NCBI RefSeq assembly: GCF_038502225.1
Contig: NC_091374.1
Span: forward strand, 11,774,981 to 11,838,980
Length of the DNA stretch: 64,000 bases
DNA from: Cherax quadricarinatus
Taxonomy: Eukaryota > Arthropoda > Malacostraca > Decapoda > Parastacidae
Direction of reading: 5' to 3'
The notes below the pieces were generated by a model, which was not told the origin of the DNA, did not search any database, and saw only the letters and a program-made list of their open reading frames with translations. Position 1 is the first letter of the stretch. The number at the start of each line of letters is the position of its first letter. The translations under genes and the position numbers were made by a program. Positions 34,091 to 48,154 of the stretch are shown one piece after another.

Positions 34091-34869
34091 AGCTGCTCTT
34101 TGCTGATGACACTGTGCTCTTGGGAGATTCTGAAGAGAAGTTGCAGAGATTGGTGGATGAATTTGGTAGGGTGTGCAAAAGAAGAAAATTAAAGGTGAAT
34201 ACAGGAAAGAGTAAGGTTATGAGGATAACAAAAAGATTAGGTGATGAAAGATTGAATATCAGATTGGAGGGAGAGAGTATGGAGGAGGTGAACGTATTCA
34301 GATATTTGGGAGTGGACGTGTCAGCAGATGGGTCTATGAAAGATGAGGTGAATCATAGAATTGATGAGGGAAAAAGAGTGAGTGGTGCACTTAGGAGTCT
34401 GTGGAGACAAAGAACTTTGTCCTTGGAGGCAAAGAGGGGAATGTATGAGAGTATAGTTTTACCAACGCTCTTATATGGGTGTGAAGCGTGGGTGATGAAT
34501 GTTGCAGCGAGGAGAAGGCTGGAGGCAGTGGAAATGTCATGTCTGAGGGCAATGTGTGGTGTGAATATAATGCAGAGAATTCGTAGTTTGGAAGTTAGGA
34601 GGAGGTGCGGGATTACCAAAACTGTTGTCCAGAGGGCTGAGGAAGGGTTGTTGAGGTGGTTCGGACATGTAGAGAGAATGGAGCGAAACAGAATGACTTC
34701 AAGAGTGTATCAGTCTGTAGTGGAAGGAAGGCGGGGTAGGGGTCGGCCTAGGAAGGGTTGGAGGGAGGGGGTAAAGGAGGTTTTGTGTGCGAGGGGCTTG
34801 GACTTCCAGCAGGCATGCGTGAGCGTGTTTGATAGGAGTGAATGGAGACAAATGGTTTTTAATACTTGA
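34087..34869 (+). CDS. RTE reverse transcriptase C-terminal fragment, open
   Basis: About 260 residues from LLFADDTVLLGDSEEKLQ to the natural stop. The catalytic FADD is at its very start, so motifs upstream of it are absent and the fragment cannot be a working polymerase. The open frame extends a few codons upstream into the TGTCGTGCC element terminus, an accidental fusion. Confidence 0.8.
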
Positions 34870-35110
34870 CGTGCTGTTGGAGTGTGAGCAAAGTAACATT
34901 TATGAAGGGATTCAGGGAAACCGGCAGGCCGGACTTGAGTCCTGGAGATGGGAAGTACAGTGCCTGCACTCTGAAGGAGGGGTGTTAATGTTGCAGTTTA
35001 AAAACTGTAGTGTAAAGCACCCTTCTGGCAAGACAGTGATGGAGTGAATGATGGTGAAAGTTTTTCTTTTTCGGGCCACCCTGCCTTGGTGGGAATCGGC
35101 CGGTGTGATA
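34088..35110 (+). mobile_element. RTE-type LINE copy B, 3' third
   Basis: Begins within RT at the FADD motif and runs through the C-terminus, the 3' untranslated region with CCACC/GGTGG, and the tail GTGTGATAATAAAAAATAA into AT. The 260 residues shared with copy A (22.8-23.6 kb, opposite strand) are identical, and the 3' region differs by very few bases. Confidence 0.9.
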
Positions 35111-35119
35111 ATAAAAAAT

Positions 35120-35143
35120 AAATATATATATAATATATATATA

Positions 35144-35210
<67 letters not shown>

Positions 35211-35227
35211 ATATATATATATATATA
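35120..35227. repeat. (AT)n microsatellite
   Basis: AT array with several phase shifts, between RTE copy B and a short RTE derivative. Confidence 0.9.
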
Positions 35228-35630
35228 ATCCTAGGTAGTAGGTTGGTAGACAGCAACCGCCCAGGGAGGTACTACCGTCCTGCCAAGTGAGTGTAAAACG
35301 AAAGCCTGTAATTGTTTTACATGATAGTAAGATTGCTGGTGTCCATTTTTCTGTCTCATGAACATGCAAGGTTTCAGGTACGTCTTGCTACTTCTACTTA
35401 CACTTAGGTCACACTACACATATATGTACAAGCATATATATACACACCCCTCTGACTTTTCTTCTATTTTCTTACTAGTTCTTGTTCTTGTTTACTAAAA
35501 TGCGAGGAGCAAGGGGCTAGTAACCCTTTCTCCTGTATAAATTACTAAATTTAAAAAGAGAAACTTTCGTTTTTCTTTTTGGGCCACCCTGCCTTGGTGG
35601 GATACAGCCAGTTTGTTGAAAGAAGAAAGA

Positions 35631-35633
<3 letters not shown>
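35228..35633 (+). mobile_element. short RTE derivative: 5' leader joined to 3' tail
   Basis: 35228-35560 matches the 5' leader of the long RTE element at 56.9-57.3 kb (GGTTGGTAGACAGCAACC, GGGAGGTACTACCGTCCTG, CACTTAGGTCACACTACACA, GGGCTAGTAACCC). It is followed at about 35570-35633 by the RTE 3' end (GGGCCACCCTGCCTTGGTGG, AGTTTGTTGAAAGAAG). The whole coding region is missing, leaving about 400 bp with both termini that an RTE would need. AT arrays lie on both sides. This is a non-autonomous RTE derivative. Confidence 0.75.
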
Positions 35634-35673
<40 letters not shown>

Positions 35674-35682
35674 TATATTATA
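35634..35682. repeat. (AT)n microsatellite
   Basis: AT array grading into TATTA units at the 3' end of the short RTE derivative. Confidence 0.95.
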
Positions 35683-35689
35683 TTTTGCT

Positions 35690-36740
35690 TTAGGGAAGAG
35701 TCAAGGGTTAGGAGCAGATAGGAGAGCGGGTGAGGGGAAAGATTACAAGCCAAGAAACTATCCATGTATCTACAGAAAGTATTCTCGGGGCCACCGTCTC
35801 GTGACCTGGGAAGGTGAATAATCGACCCCTGGTAATTGGCCTGTACAAGGAGTAAGTGACCCGATGTTGCACGAAGGCAGATAGCAAGTGAGAAGGGTGG
35901 TGAAGGAAGATATTGGACACAGTGTAACTAGGTTTCAGGGTAGCAAGGAAGGTAAGTACACGGGGTAAAGAAGATAACGAGAGCGAGTGGGAAGGAAGTG
36001 AGTGGAAAGAATGAGTGGGTAGGAAGCAAAGGAGGGAGGGAGAAAAGACGCAATGGAAGGAGGGAGAGAAATAAGAAGGGAAAGAGGGAGAGATCGGGCG
36101 AGGTAAGGAATGGGTTATGGAGGTAGAAATATAACGAAGGAGCGAGCGAGGGAGGTAATAATTAATAGGTTAGGAAGGGAGCGAGCAAGGTAAGAAAGAA
36201 ACGAGCGAGGGATGTTGGGAAGGAATGGGTAAGGGAGGGAGAGAAATAAGGAATTAAATTAGGGTAGGGTTAGGAAACAGAAAGGTTAACAAGAGCAGGT
36301 ACGTGTAAAAAACATTCTTTGTAAGTCAGTAAATAACTTCGTAGGAAGTAAGGTAAGAGAGAGACGGGGAAGTGCTGGGTCTGGTTTGCTGTGAAGAGTA
36401 GTGAAAGTGAAAAGTGTATTATTAAGCGGCTGTGCCTTCACTTCGCGGGCGTTCCGTAAGTGGTTCAAGTTTACCTTTCAAAATGCTTTCAAAGTGTGCG
36501 GGCACCTGAGACGAAGCTTCTACTACCAAAGGTATCCAGATGTTTAACACTCTGACGTGGCTCCCATAAGTAGAAATAACGCTGAATTGAGCAGTAGATA
36601 CTGCTATAGCGGCAATGAATTCAAACTTCACTCGTGTTGAATCAATATCTTCACATTATATCACTGTCATATATCACATATATTACTCTGTCTAAAATGT
36701 ACTGAAGCGAACTATTTCACAGGCTTGTCTAAGTGTCTTA
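35690..36740. other. non-coding; GA-rich low-complexity region
   Basis: 35930-36290 is an imperfect purine-rich stretch (AGGAAGGGAGAGA-type words) with no fixed period. The rest is unremarkable. Confidence 0.4.
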
Positions 36741-36741
36741 C

Positions 36742-36815
36742 CGACAAAGGCAACACTAAGTATTTTATTAAGGCAATGTTTCGCTCACTAGGGCGAAATA
36801 TTTTCTTAAGTACCC
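36742..36815. repeat. hammerhead-family-like remnant
   Basis: TATTTTATTAAGGCAATGTTTCGCTCACTAGGGCGAAAT resembles the F1 core (TTTTATTGTGGCAACGTTTCGCTC), but stem II no longer pairs properly. A decayed F1-like copy. Confidence 0.35.
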
Positions 36816-36952
36816 CAAGTGTTGTAAACCTATCTTTATCCCGCAATGTGTCTGAATTGATATAACTTGTACGTATTCTTGTTCATAGTTAAATATTTGC
36901 TCACTCGCGCATACCCGTACGTGCGCATTCTTCCATCCTCTTCCCCCCACTC

Positions 36953-37034
36953 TCTCTCTCTCTCTCCTCTCCTCTCCTCTCCTCTCCTCTCCTCATCTCA
37001 TCTCATCTCATCTCATCTCATCTCATCTCATCTC
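36953..37034. repeat. pentanucleotide array, CTCTC changing to CTCAT
   Basis: TCTCC units to about 36992, then TCATC units to about 37032. The switch between two homogeneous pentamer types is sharp. Confidence 0.9.
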
Positions 37035-37038
37035 CCTC

Positions 37039-37041
<3 letters not shown>

Positions 37042-37130
<89 letters not shown>
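37042..37130. repeat. (AT)n microsatellite
   Basis: AT array left of a TGTCGTGCC element. Confidence 0.95.
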
Positions 37131-37697
<567 letters not shown>

Positions 37698-37718
37698 TAT
37701 ATATATATATAATTACAC

Positions 37719-37914
37719 AGGGTTTTACGAGTTAGGTTAAGGATTCCTAACTTTATTTACAAGCTAAGAGGTGTTACTTAGATCGGCTCATTTGAAAGCC
37801 CTTTTATTATGAAACATACGAATATGGAATAGGATGAAGTTGGAGCCATCTGTGAGCTGGCAATTTCATTTGATCAATTGACGTTATTTCATTGATATCA
37901 TGCTGTACGAACAT

Positions 37915-37916
<2 letters not shown>
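37719..37916 (-). mobile_element. 3' end of the Jockey/CR1-type LINE, second copy
   Basis: ACAGGGTTTTACGAGTTAGG through GATGAAGTTGGAGCCATCTG matches 10262-10500 closely. The right edge runs into a CT array at the point equivalent to about 10493. A heavily truncated insertion of the element at 10.3-12.1 kb. Confidence 0.75.
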
Positions 37917-37961
<45 letters not shown>

Positions 37962-37982
37962 ATCTCTATCTCTATCTCTATC

Positions 37983-38058
<76 letters not shown>
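37917..38058. repeat. (CT)n with central (CTATCT)n
   Basis: CT dinucleotides with a core of about ten TCTATC hexamers, then CT again. Confidence 0.95.
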
Positions 38059-38062
<4 letters not shown>

Positions 38063-38099
38063 GGACACACACACACAAAGGCTTAATAAGAGTACGAAC

Positions 38100-38520
38100 A
38101 GCAATGGATATTTCCGTGTGGAGAGTCGAGCCATTAAACTATTAAGGCAGGAAGATCAAAGAGAAAATATAAGCCAGGTATCACAAACCCTTTAACGAGA
38201 CAGAAACATCAACTCTTAAGTAGCTACGTTACGATGAGAGGTAATGAATCTGTTGGGACCCATCTAGTCAAACGAGTCCTGGTGATGACTTGCCTACAAG
38301 GATGACCCTTGTGGGTTTAGCGCCTTGTTATGATTGGAACAGTAATAATTACCCACAAGCAAGAGTAGGAGTGACGTTAGGAGAGATATAGTTAGCACAT
38401 GAGCAAGGAGGAGAGCAAGTACATATCTGGCACATCAGCACTTAATAGAATAACAGGAGTAGACAGCGAGTGTGATTATAGACGATGGAAGGCAGACTGT
38501 GAAGAAAGTCACATCTGACA
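38100..38520. other. non-coding; short shared repeat tail
   Basis: 38303-38345 (GACCCTTGTGGGTTTAGCG) matches 12605-12650. Nothing else recognised. Confidence 0.35.
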
Positions 38521-38524
38521 TATT

Positions 38525-38720
38525 GAATGTCCGGGGATCGATGCCCGGCATGGGTGGAAACGTTCGACATGTTTCCTGCTGCCCCTGTTCACCTAGTAGT
38601 AAGTAGGTATCTGGGTGTTAGTTGACTGTTGTGGGTAGTATCCCAGAGTTTGGTGTATACCTTAGACAAGGCTGTGTTTTGAAATGAGCTGAGGTAGGAT
38701 AACAGCTCAGCCTGTAAAAA
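38525..38720 (+). mobile_element. tRNA-derived SINE-like element, second copy
   Basis: GGGGATCGATGCCCGGCATG (B-box-like region) then CCCTGTTCACCTAGTAGTAA and GTATCTGGGTGTTAGTTGAC, matching the body at 27.19-27.29 kb. The A-box half is absent. Confidence 0.6.
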
Positions 38721-38721
38721 T

Positions 38722-39300
38722 GCTCTTTACCTGGAGACTACCTGGAGGTCGTTCCAGAGGTTAACGCCTCTGCGGGCCAGTCGTTGACCAGGCCTTCCGG
38801 TGGATCAGGGTCTGATCAACAAGGCCACACGCAATCCGACGAACGAACCACAGCCCGGCTGATGGGGCACTGACTTCAGGTGTCTTTCCAATTCCCTCTT
38901 GAAGGCAAACATGGGTCTTGGAAATTTCCCTTATATATAGATGAACAGTCTTGGACCCTGGACAGTTATTGTGTTTTCTCTTAGTGCTCGTGGCACCCAT
39001 ACTTTTCATTAGGGGTATGTTGCATTGTCTACCTAGTCATTTCTTTCGAAGGAAGTGATTTGTGTGTGCTGATTTGGGACCAGTCCCTTCCAGGGGTATA
39101 TTATGATGCATATTTCTCGCCTTCATTCTAGGGAGTACAGGCCAAGGGACTTGAAACGTTCTTAGTAATTAAGGTGCTTAACTGAACTTGTATGTAGTGA
39201 AAATTCTATGTACATTCTCTTAGATATGTGATTTCGCCTACCTTGAATTGGGCTGCTAGTGTGCAGTAGTATTCCAGCCTAAAGAGAACAAGTGAATTAA
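38722..39300 (-). mobile_element. interspersed repeat, probably a decayed LINE fragment
   Basis: GGAGGTCGTTCCAGAGGTTA, CCAGGCCTTCCGGTGG, CTGATCAACAAGGCC and GGACCAGTCCCTTCC form a block whose first part resembles 9365-9440. The open frame on the minus strand (38761-39009) is not convincing protein. Assignment to a LINE C-terminal region is from general familiarity with arthropod repeats, not from motifs visible here. Confidence 0.4.
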
Positions 39301-40170
39301 AAAGGGTCACCATTGGCATTGCATCCCTTGTTTTGAAAGTTCTCGTTATCCATCGTATGATGTTCCTCGCAGATGTGAGTGTTATTGTTATGATTCTTGA
39401 AGGTGAGATCCTCTGACATTATCACTCCCAAGTCGTTCACATTAGTGTTTCGCTCTGTTGTGTAGTTAGAATTTGCAGTATACTCAGCTCTACCTATTAT
39501 TTCTTCAAGTTTTCTATAACGGAGTAACTGTGTATAAAAGAAAAAAAACATGGCTGTAACATTTGCAGTATTTCTTACACGAATCGTCAAATGTCAGATG
39601 TTAAAACCTTCAAAACATTAATGACTTGACCTGGCACTGTGAAGCATCTGCTGAACAGATTTTCATTACAAGTGAACATAAATGTTGTACAGCATCTCTT
39701 GTCATCGTTTTATTTAATATTTAGAGACACTAATGCGTTTTCTCTTGGCCTCGCATATTTTCTCCAGTTTTCTTAAAATAAAATTAACTAGACCAAATTT
39801 TAAATGCGAAATATCGAATATGATAAATAATTTACTTTCAGATTCTGGAAATCATTGTCTCCCCCACAATCCAGATCTTGAGACAATTGGGCTCTCACAC
39901 TTTCTTCCTCCACTAAAACCCAACATCCTTACCACTGAGTTCAGTGAGAAAACGAAAATTGTCTTGAATTTTGCTCCTCCACGTTCTGCGTTCCCTGGGG
40001 TGGGAAAACTTAGGTTGTGTTAAAGAGAAGGTGAGGCTTGCAGAAGACGCGCCCTCGTTTTCTATAATTGCTGCCACCCAGGGAAAGCTTGCCCACTTTC
40101 CGCAACCATCACTGATAATAGGAACGCCTAGTAGCGTAAGTGCTCACTGAGATGCCCACACAATATAAGA
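39300..40170. other. non-coding, nothing recognised
   Basis: Short open frames only. No motif or repeat recognised. Confidence 0.3.
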
Positions 40171-40172
40171 AA

Positions 40173-40176
<4 letters not shown>

Positions 40177-40239
<63 letters not shown>
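40177..40239. repeat. (GT)n microsatellite
   Basis: GT array at the 3' end (element orientation) of the minus-strand CR1-like copy. Confidence 0.95.
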
Positions 40240-40242
<3 letters not shown>

Positions 40243-41383
40243 CGCCTATTTGTGGTTGCAGGGGTCAATTCATAGCTCCTGTCCCCGCCTCTTCACTGTT
40301 TGCTACTAGGTCCTCTCTCTCCCTGCTCCATGAGCTTTATCAAATCTCGTCTTAAAACTATGTTGGGTTCCTGCCTCCACTACGTCGCTTTCTAGGCTAT
40401 TCCACTTCCTGACAACTCTATGACTGAAGAAATACTTCCTAACATCCCTTTGACTCAGATGAGTCTTCAGCTTCCAAATGTGACCCCTAGTTTCTGTGTC
40501 CCATCTCTGGAACATCCTGTCTTTGTCCACCTTGTCAATTCCTCGCAGTATTTTATATGTTATCATGTCTACCCTGACCCTCCTGTCCTCCAGTGTCGTT
40601 AGGCCTATTTCCCTTAACCTTTCTTCATAGGTCAATCCCCTCAGCTCTGGGAGTAGCCTTGTTTCAAACCTTTGCACTTTCTCTAATTTCTTGACTTCCT
40701 TGACCAGGTGTGGATTCCAAACTGGTGTTGCATACTCTTATATGGGCCTGAGGTATCGGAACGCTATTCTAAGGTTTACCAAACGCCCGTATGCTGCAGC
40801 AGTTATCTAATTGATGTGTGCCTCAGGAGATGTGCTCCGTATTATACTCACCCCAAGATCTTTTTCCTTGAGTGAGGTTTGCAGTCTTTGGCCACCTAGT
40901 CTATACTCTGTCTGCGGTCTTCTTTGCCCTTCCCCGATCTTCATGACTTTGCATTTGGCGGAGTTAAATTCAAGGAGCCAGTTGCTGGACCAGGCTTGTA
41001 GCTTGTACAGGTCTCTTTGTAGTCCTGCCTGATACTCGATCGATTTAATTCTTCTCATTAACTTCACATCATCTGCAAACAGGGACACTGCTGAGTCTAT
41101 CCATTCCGTTATGTTATTCACATATACCAAAAACAGCACAGGTCCTAGGACTGACCCCTGTGGAACCCCGCTCGTCACAGGCGCCCACCCTGACACCTCG
41201 TCACGTACCATTGACTCGTTGTTGCCTCCCTGTCGGATATTCTCTGATCCATTGCAGTGCATTTCCTGTTATGTGTGCCTGATCCTGTAGCTTTTGCATT
41301 AACCTCTTGTGAGGAATTGTGTCGAAGGCCTTTTTGCAATCCAAGAAAATGCAGTCTATCCACCCCCCTCTCTCGTGTCTTAC

Positions 41384-41387
<4 letters not shown>
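40240..41387 (-). mobile_element. CR1-like LINE, second long copy, truncated
   Basis: Minus-strand RT and 3' region, closely related to the copy at 49.8-52.4 kb. GT arrays, i.e. (AC)n in element orientation, abut both ends. The 5' edge falls at ACAGAAGTAAGACA, inside RT. Clade (CR1 group) is judged from the C-terminal block RDVRKYFFSHRVVRKWNSL. Confidence 0.85.
40306..41387 (-). pseudogene. CR1-like reverse transcriptase, broken
   Basis: Segments in order: GGWIDCIFLDCKKAFDTIPH (41370-41310); a one-base insertion near 41213; VTSGVPQGSVLGPVLFLVYV and LFADDVKLM (catalytic pair near 41070); then CKVMKIGEGQRRPQTEYRLG. A deletion of about 40 bp between two TCAG tetramers near 40753 removes the segment before LEYA. 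The frame 40677-40306 carries the C-terminus. At least three disabling changes. Confidence 0.75.
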
Positions 41388-41437
<50 letters not shown>

Positions 41438-41455
41438 GGGTGTGTGGGTGGGTGT
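41388..41455. repeat. (GT)n and GGGTGT microsatellite
   Basis: GT array followed by GGGTGTGGGTGT units. Confidence 0.95.
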
Positions 41456-41900
41456 ATTCGCGCGCGTGTGCATATTTGTTTCACGTTTTATGAGGTAGTC
41501 TAAAGCATTATATCCAACTCGTAAGTGGCGAGTAAACACCACTATTTGCATTTTTCTAGTCGACTGGATTTCCCATATATTGCATTTGTGAAAATGAAGC
41601 ACTTGATTATTGAACTATACTTATATTTGTTGTCTGGCTTTAAGAGTGTCATATTTACCCTAAATAAAAATTAATATATTTCTCGCATATAATCAAGTAG
41701 GTATTCTTTCCGTGGGTGTAGCTCTGATTGCATTATAATGTAAACATAATTTCTTAAATGTTTACCAGCCAGTAAATACCAGTGAACTGTATACGTGTTG
41801 CTCACTAGCTAACCATTTCTATGAACTACAATTTTTAATTAGTAAGGAATAAAGAAACTCTGAATATTTGAAAACGATTTTATCTTTAATACAACTTAAC
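41456..41900. other. non-coding, nothing recognised
   Basis: AT-rich. No motif recognised. Confidence 0.3.
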
Positions 41901-41907
41901 TAAATCT

Positions 41908-42019
41908 ATAAATAACAAAAAAGCACAATATTGTGACTGGAACGATACACAAATAACCCGCACATAGAAGAGAGAAGCTTACAAAGACGTTTCGGTCTGA
42001 CTTGGACCATTTACAAAGT

Positions 42020-42091
<72 letters not shown>

Positions 42092-42262
42092 CACTACCAC
42101 TACCACCACTACTACTACTACTACTACTACCACCACTACCACCACCTGCCTATATATACCCATCCTGCTCTCCTTTTCGTTAGTGTGACTTTGTAAATGG
42201 TCCAAGTCAGACCGAAACGTCGTCGTAAGCTCCTCTCTTCTATGTGCGGGTTATTTGTTTCT
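41908..42262. mobile_element. hairpin element, family F2, with ACT array in its loop
   Basis: Left arm GCACAATATTGTGACTGG, ACAAATAACCCGCACATAG, GACGTTTCGGTCTGACTTGG; right arm GTCCAAGTCAGACCGAAACG, CTATGTGCGGGTTATTTG. The loop, normally a few bases between GTCAC and GTGAC, has grown into 133 bp of ACT/ACC triplets (42018-42150). Only a weak flanking repeat (TAAATCT) was found. Confidence 0.7.
42018..42150. repeat. (ACT)n array inside hairpin loop
   Basis: ACT triplets with ACC variants toward the right. Frames across it encode Tyr or Val runs only. Confidence 0.95.
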
Positions 42263-42269
42263 TAAATCT

Positions 42270-42755
42270 CTTATTTTACATTTTAATTCGTGTTTTTCTA
42301 CTACTTCTTCCTCTATACCATTTTGTTTACTGTTTTTTCCGCTCGTTTCTTCGTTCTTTTTCTAATTTAAGCTCACAATTTGATTCTTGGTTTGATGTCT
42401 CATTGCCATATAATTCTTACATATTAAACTCAGTTTGATTCTTGGTTTGATCTTACAGTGCCATATAATTATTTGATCTTTCAATGCCATATAATTCTTA
42501 CATACTAACATTATGAACTTCTGGAGTATTAGTTATTAAAATTTGCAATAATTACGTATTGAAAATTGTCAAAATCAGTTCTTTTCAAGTCTAAATGATA
42601 ATGATAAACTGCAGTTGTGTGTTATAAGTTGTAGGGTTGTTAGTAGGGATAATATATTATTTAATATACTGTATGTATGTGACATTTCTTAGTTATGATG
42701 ACAACATGTTAGATTACTTTTAACACGGTCGATAAGTACAATGATTATTTAGCTC

Positions 42756-42789
<34 letters not shown>

Positions 42790-43495
42790 GGATCTTAAAT
42801 AGTATTAGTAAACAATCCTTCACGAGTTATATCCAAATTTTTATATGTTTCTATTCAATAAGTTCTTAAGAAAGTTAAGAGATTCCCCAAATTGTTATGG
42901 TGCTATTGCCCGTATGGCTCATAGATATGACTTGCGTATAAACACGAAAGACTAACATTACTTATGTGACCCTGACATGAAATATAATGTGTGTGTGTTG
43001 GGCACGCATTGCAAGAACGGTTCCATATCTTGAATTACTTCAGTCTTGCTATATCCGACGTTTAGGTAACTCACCGGATGTGAACCGTCAAACGCATGTA
43101 AATGTGAAGGTGAAGGGAAAGTAGTTAGAAATGGGACGTGTACGTGTAATAATCTAGCATTATGAACTAGCTTCTGTAGACTTAACATTAGTAAGATATG
43201 TCAAATAATGTGTTAAATACTGGCCTCAGACAGTTTGTGTTATGGCTACTAGATAGTGATCCACTGTTTCGTAAATGTATCCTGCCATTAGTCATTTGAA
43301 AAAGACCAATGGCAGGATACACTTGTCCTGTTTCCTGACGAGCAAACTACCACCATTGTGAGACTGCTGTTGTTTTGTGAAGGTTCTTACGGTCTAGTGT
43401 GAATATTGAGGACATTTGATCTTCAGAACAGAGACTTCAAAATATTTTTAACATTAATTTTATTAATTAAATTATTCACTACATTTCGCAACTAA
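42270..43495. other. non-coding; (AAT)n and one hairpin
   Basis: 42756-42787 is an AAT array. 43278-43322 is a hairpin (TGTATCCTGCCATTAGTC against GACCAATGGCAGGATACA) that ends in the CACTTGTCCTGTTTCCTGAC seen at the end of the SINE-like repeat family. Otherwise nothing recognised. Confidence 0.45.
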
Positions 43496-43519
43496 TATGT
43501 ATGTATGTATATATATATT

Positions 43520-44829
43520 ATTTTTTATTATTATCACACCGGCCGATTCCCACCAAGGCAGGGTGGCCCGAAAAAGAAAAACTTTCACCATCATTCACTC
43601 CATCACTGTCTTGCCAGAAGGGTGCTTTACACTACAGTTTTTAAACTGCAACATTAACACCCCTCCTTCAGAGTGCAGATAACATCTCACCCACTCTCTC
43701 ATTTGCTCTCTTTTTACATTGCTTCACCACTCTCTTAACTTCTCTCTTTTTCTCCATATACTCTTCCCTCCTTGCATCACTTCTACTTTGTAAAAACTTC
43801 TCATATGCTAACTTTTTCTCCCTTACTACTCTCTTTACATCATCATTCCACCAATCGCTCCTCTTCCCTCCTGCACCCACTTTCCTGTAACCACAAACTT
43901 CTGCTGAACACTCTAACACTACATTTTTAAACCTACCCCATACCTCTTCGACCCCATTGCCTATGCTCTCATTAGCCCATCTATCCTCCAATAGCTGTTT
44001 ATATCTTACCCTAACTGCCTCCTCTTTTAGTTTATAAACCTTCACCTCTCTCTTCCCTGATGCTTCTATTCTCCTTGTATCCCATCTACCTTTTACTCTC
44101 AGTGTAGCTACAACTAGAAAGTGATCTGATATATCTGTGGCCCCTCTATAAACATGTACATCCTGAAGTCTACTCAACAGTCTTTTATCTACCAATACAT
44201 AATCCAACAAACTACTGTCATTTCGCCCTACATCATATCGTGTATACTTATTTATCCTCTTTTTCTTAAAATATGTATTACCTATAACTAAACCCCTTTC
44301 TATACAAAGTTCAATCAAAGGGCTCCCATTATCATTTACACCTGGCACCCCAAACTTACCTACCACACCCTCTCTAAAAGTTTCTCCTACTTTAGCATTC
44401 AAGTCCCCTACCACAATTACTCTCTCACTTGGTTCAAAGGCTCCTATACATTCACTTAACATCTCCCAAAATCTCTCTCTCTCCTCTGCATTCCTCTCTT
44501 CTCCAGGTGCATACACGCTTATTATGACCCACTTCTCGCATCCAACCTTTACTTTAATCCACATAATTCTTGAATTTACACATTCATATTCTCTTTTCTC
44601 CTTCCATAACTGATCATTTAACATTACTGCTACCCCTTCCTTTGCTCTAACTCTCTCAGATACTCCAGATTTAATCCCATTTATTTCCCCCCACTGAAAC
44701 TCTCCTACCCCCTTCAGCTTTGTTTCGCTTAGGGCCAGGACATCCAACTTCTTTTCATTCATAACATCAGCAATCATCTGTTTCTTGTCATCCGCACTAC
44801 ATCCACGCACATTTAAGCAACCCAGTTTT
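43520..44829 (-). mobile_element. RTE-type LINE copy C, internally deleted (EN kept, RT lost)
   Basis: Minus strand: starts at 44829 with AACTGGGTTGCTTAAATGTG, covers the endonuclease and linker to 43679, then jumps to the 3' untranslated region (43523-43678) and tail. About 2 kb of RT is absent. The left side is an AT-rich tail; the right side is a 21-bp AT array shared with copy D. The linker 43679-43857 is nearly identical to 46800-46978 in copy D. Confidence 0.85.
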
Positions 44830-44830
44830 A
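43668..44830 (-). CDS. RTE endonuclease domain, open but without RT
   Basis: APE-type endonuclease motifs in order (residues counted from the element start near 44830): GCLNVRGC (DNA-contact Asn), LALSETKLKGVG (catalytic Glu), WVIISVYAP (Tyr), VIVVGDLNAKVG (Asp-Asn pair), LLDYVLVDKRLL (Asp) and DISDHFLVVA (catalytic Asp-His). The linker VGAGGKRSDWWNDDVKR follows and ends at a stop created by the deletion joint. The frame is unbroken and all catalytic motifs are present. The apparent upstream extension (Tyr-Ile run and MNDGESFSF) is the AT array and the tail of copy D, not part of the protein. Confidence 0.75.
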
Positions 44831-44849
44831 TATATATATATATATATAT

Positions 44850-44850
<1 letters not shown>
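44829..44850. repeat. short (AT)n between two RTE copies
   Basis: Only 21 bp of AT separate the 3' end of copy D from the 5' end of copy C. Confidence 0.9.
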
Positions 44851-47890
<3,040 letters not shown>

Positions 47891-47894
47891 AACG

Positions 47895-47965
47895 AATGGA
47901 AACCGTATAGCAACGGAGTGGAAACCGTATGGCAACGGAGTGGAAACCGTATGGCAACGGAGTGG
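47895..47965. repeat. 22-bp tandem repeat, three units
   Basis: GGAAACCGTATGGCAACGGA-type units with one early variant (ATAGCAACGG). Confidence 0.8.
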
Positions 47966-48049
47966 CGCATTGAAAATGAGACCCTTTAAACCTGAAGAAG
48001 ATTTACGTAAGGAGTGAAGACAAAACTGCTGTATGATAACAATTCACCG

Positions 48050-48150
48050 CACGGTGGATCGAATCTATAGCAAGCCAGTCATAAAACTAGCAGGCCAATA
48101 CGCTATGACTGGCTTGCTAGGGGTTCGAGTCCTCTCTGTGCTGAGTTGTT
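48050..48150. mobile_element. tRNA-like foldback repeat
   Basis: AGCAAGCCAGTCATA (48069-48083) pairs with TATGACTGGCTTGCT (48104-48118). Beyond each arm is a B-box-like word: GGTTCGAGTCC on the plus strand at 48122-48132, and GATTCGATCC on the minus strand near 48060. Probably two tRNA-like ends head to head, as at 19.9-20.1 kb, but from a different family. Confidence 0.5.
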
Positions 48151-48154
48151 TACC

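Noticed and set aside
37884..38145. Ser-Leu and Arg-Glu repeat proteins
   Set aside because: Direct translation of (CT)n.
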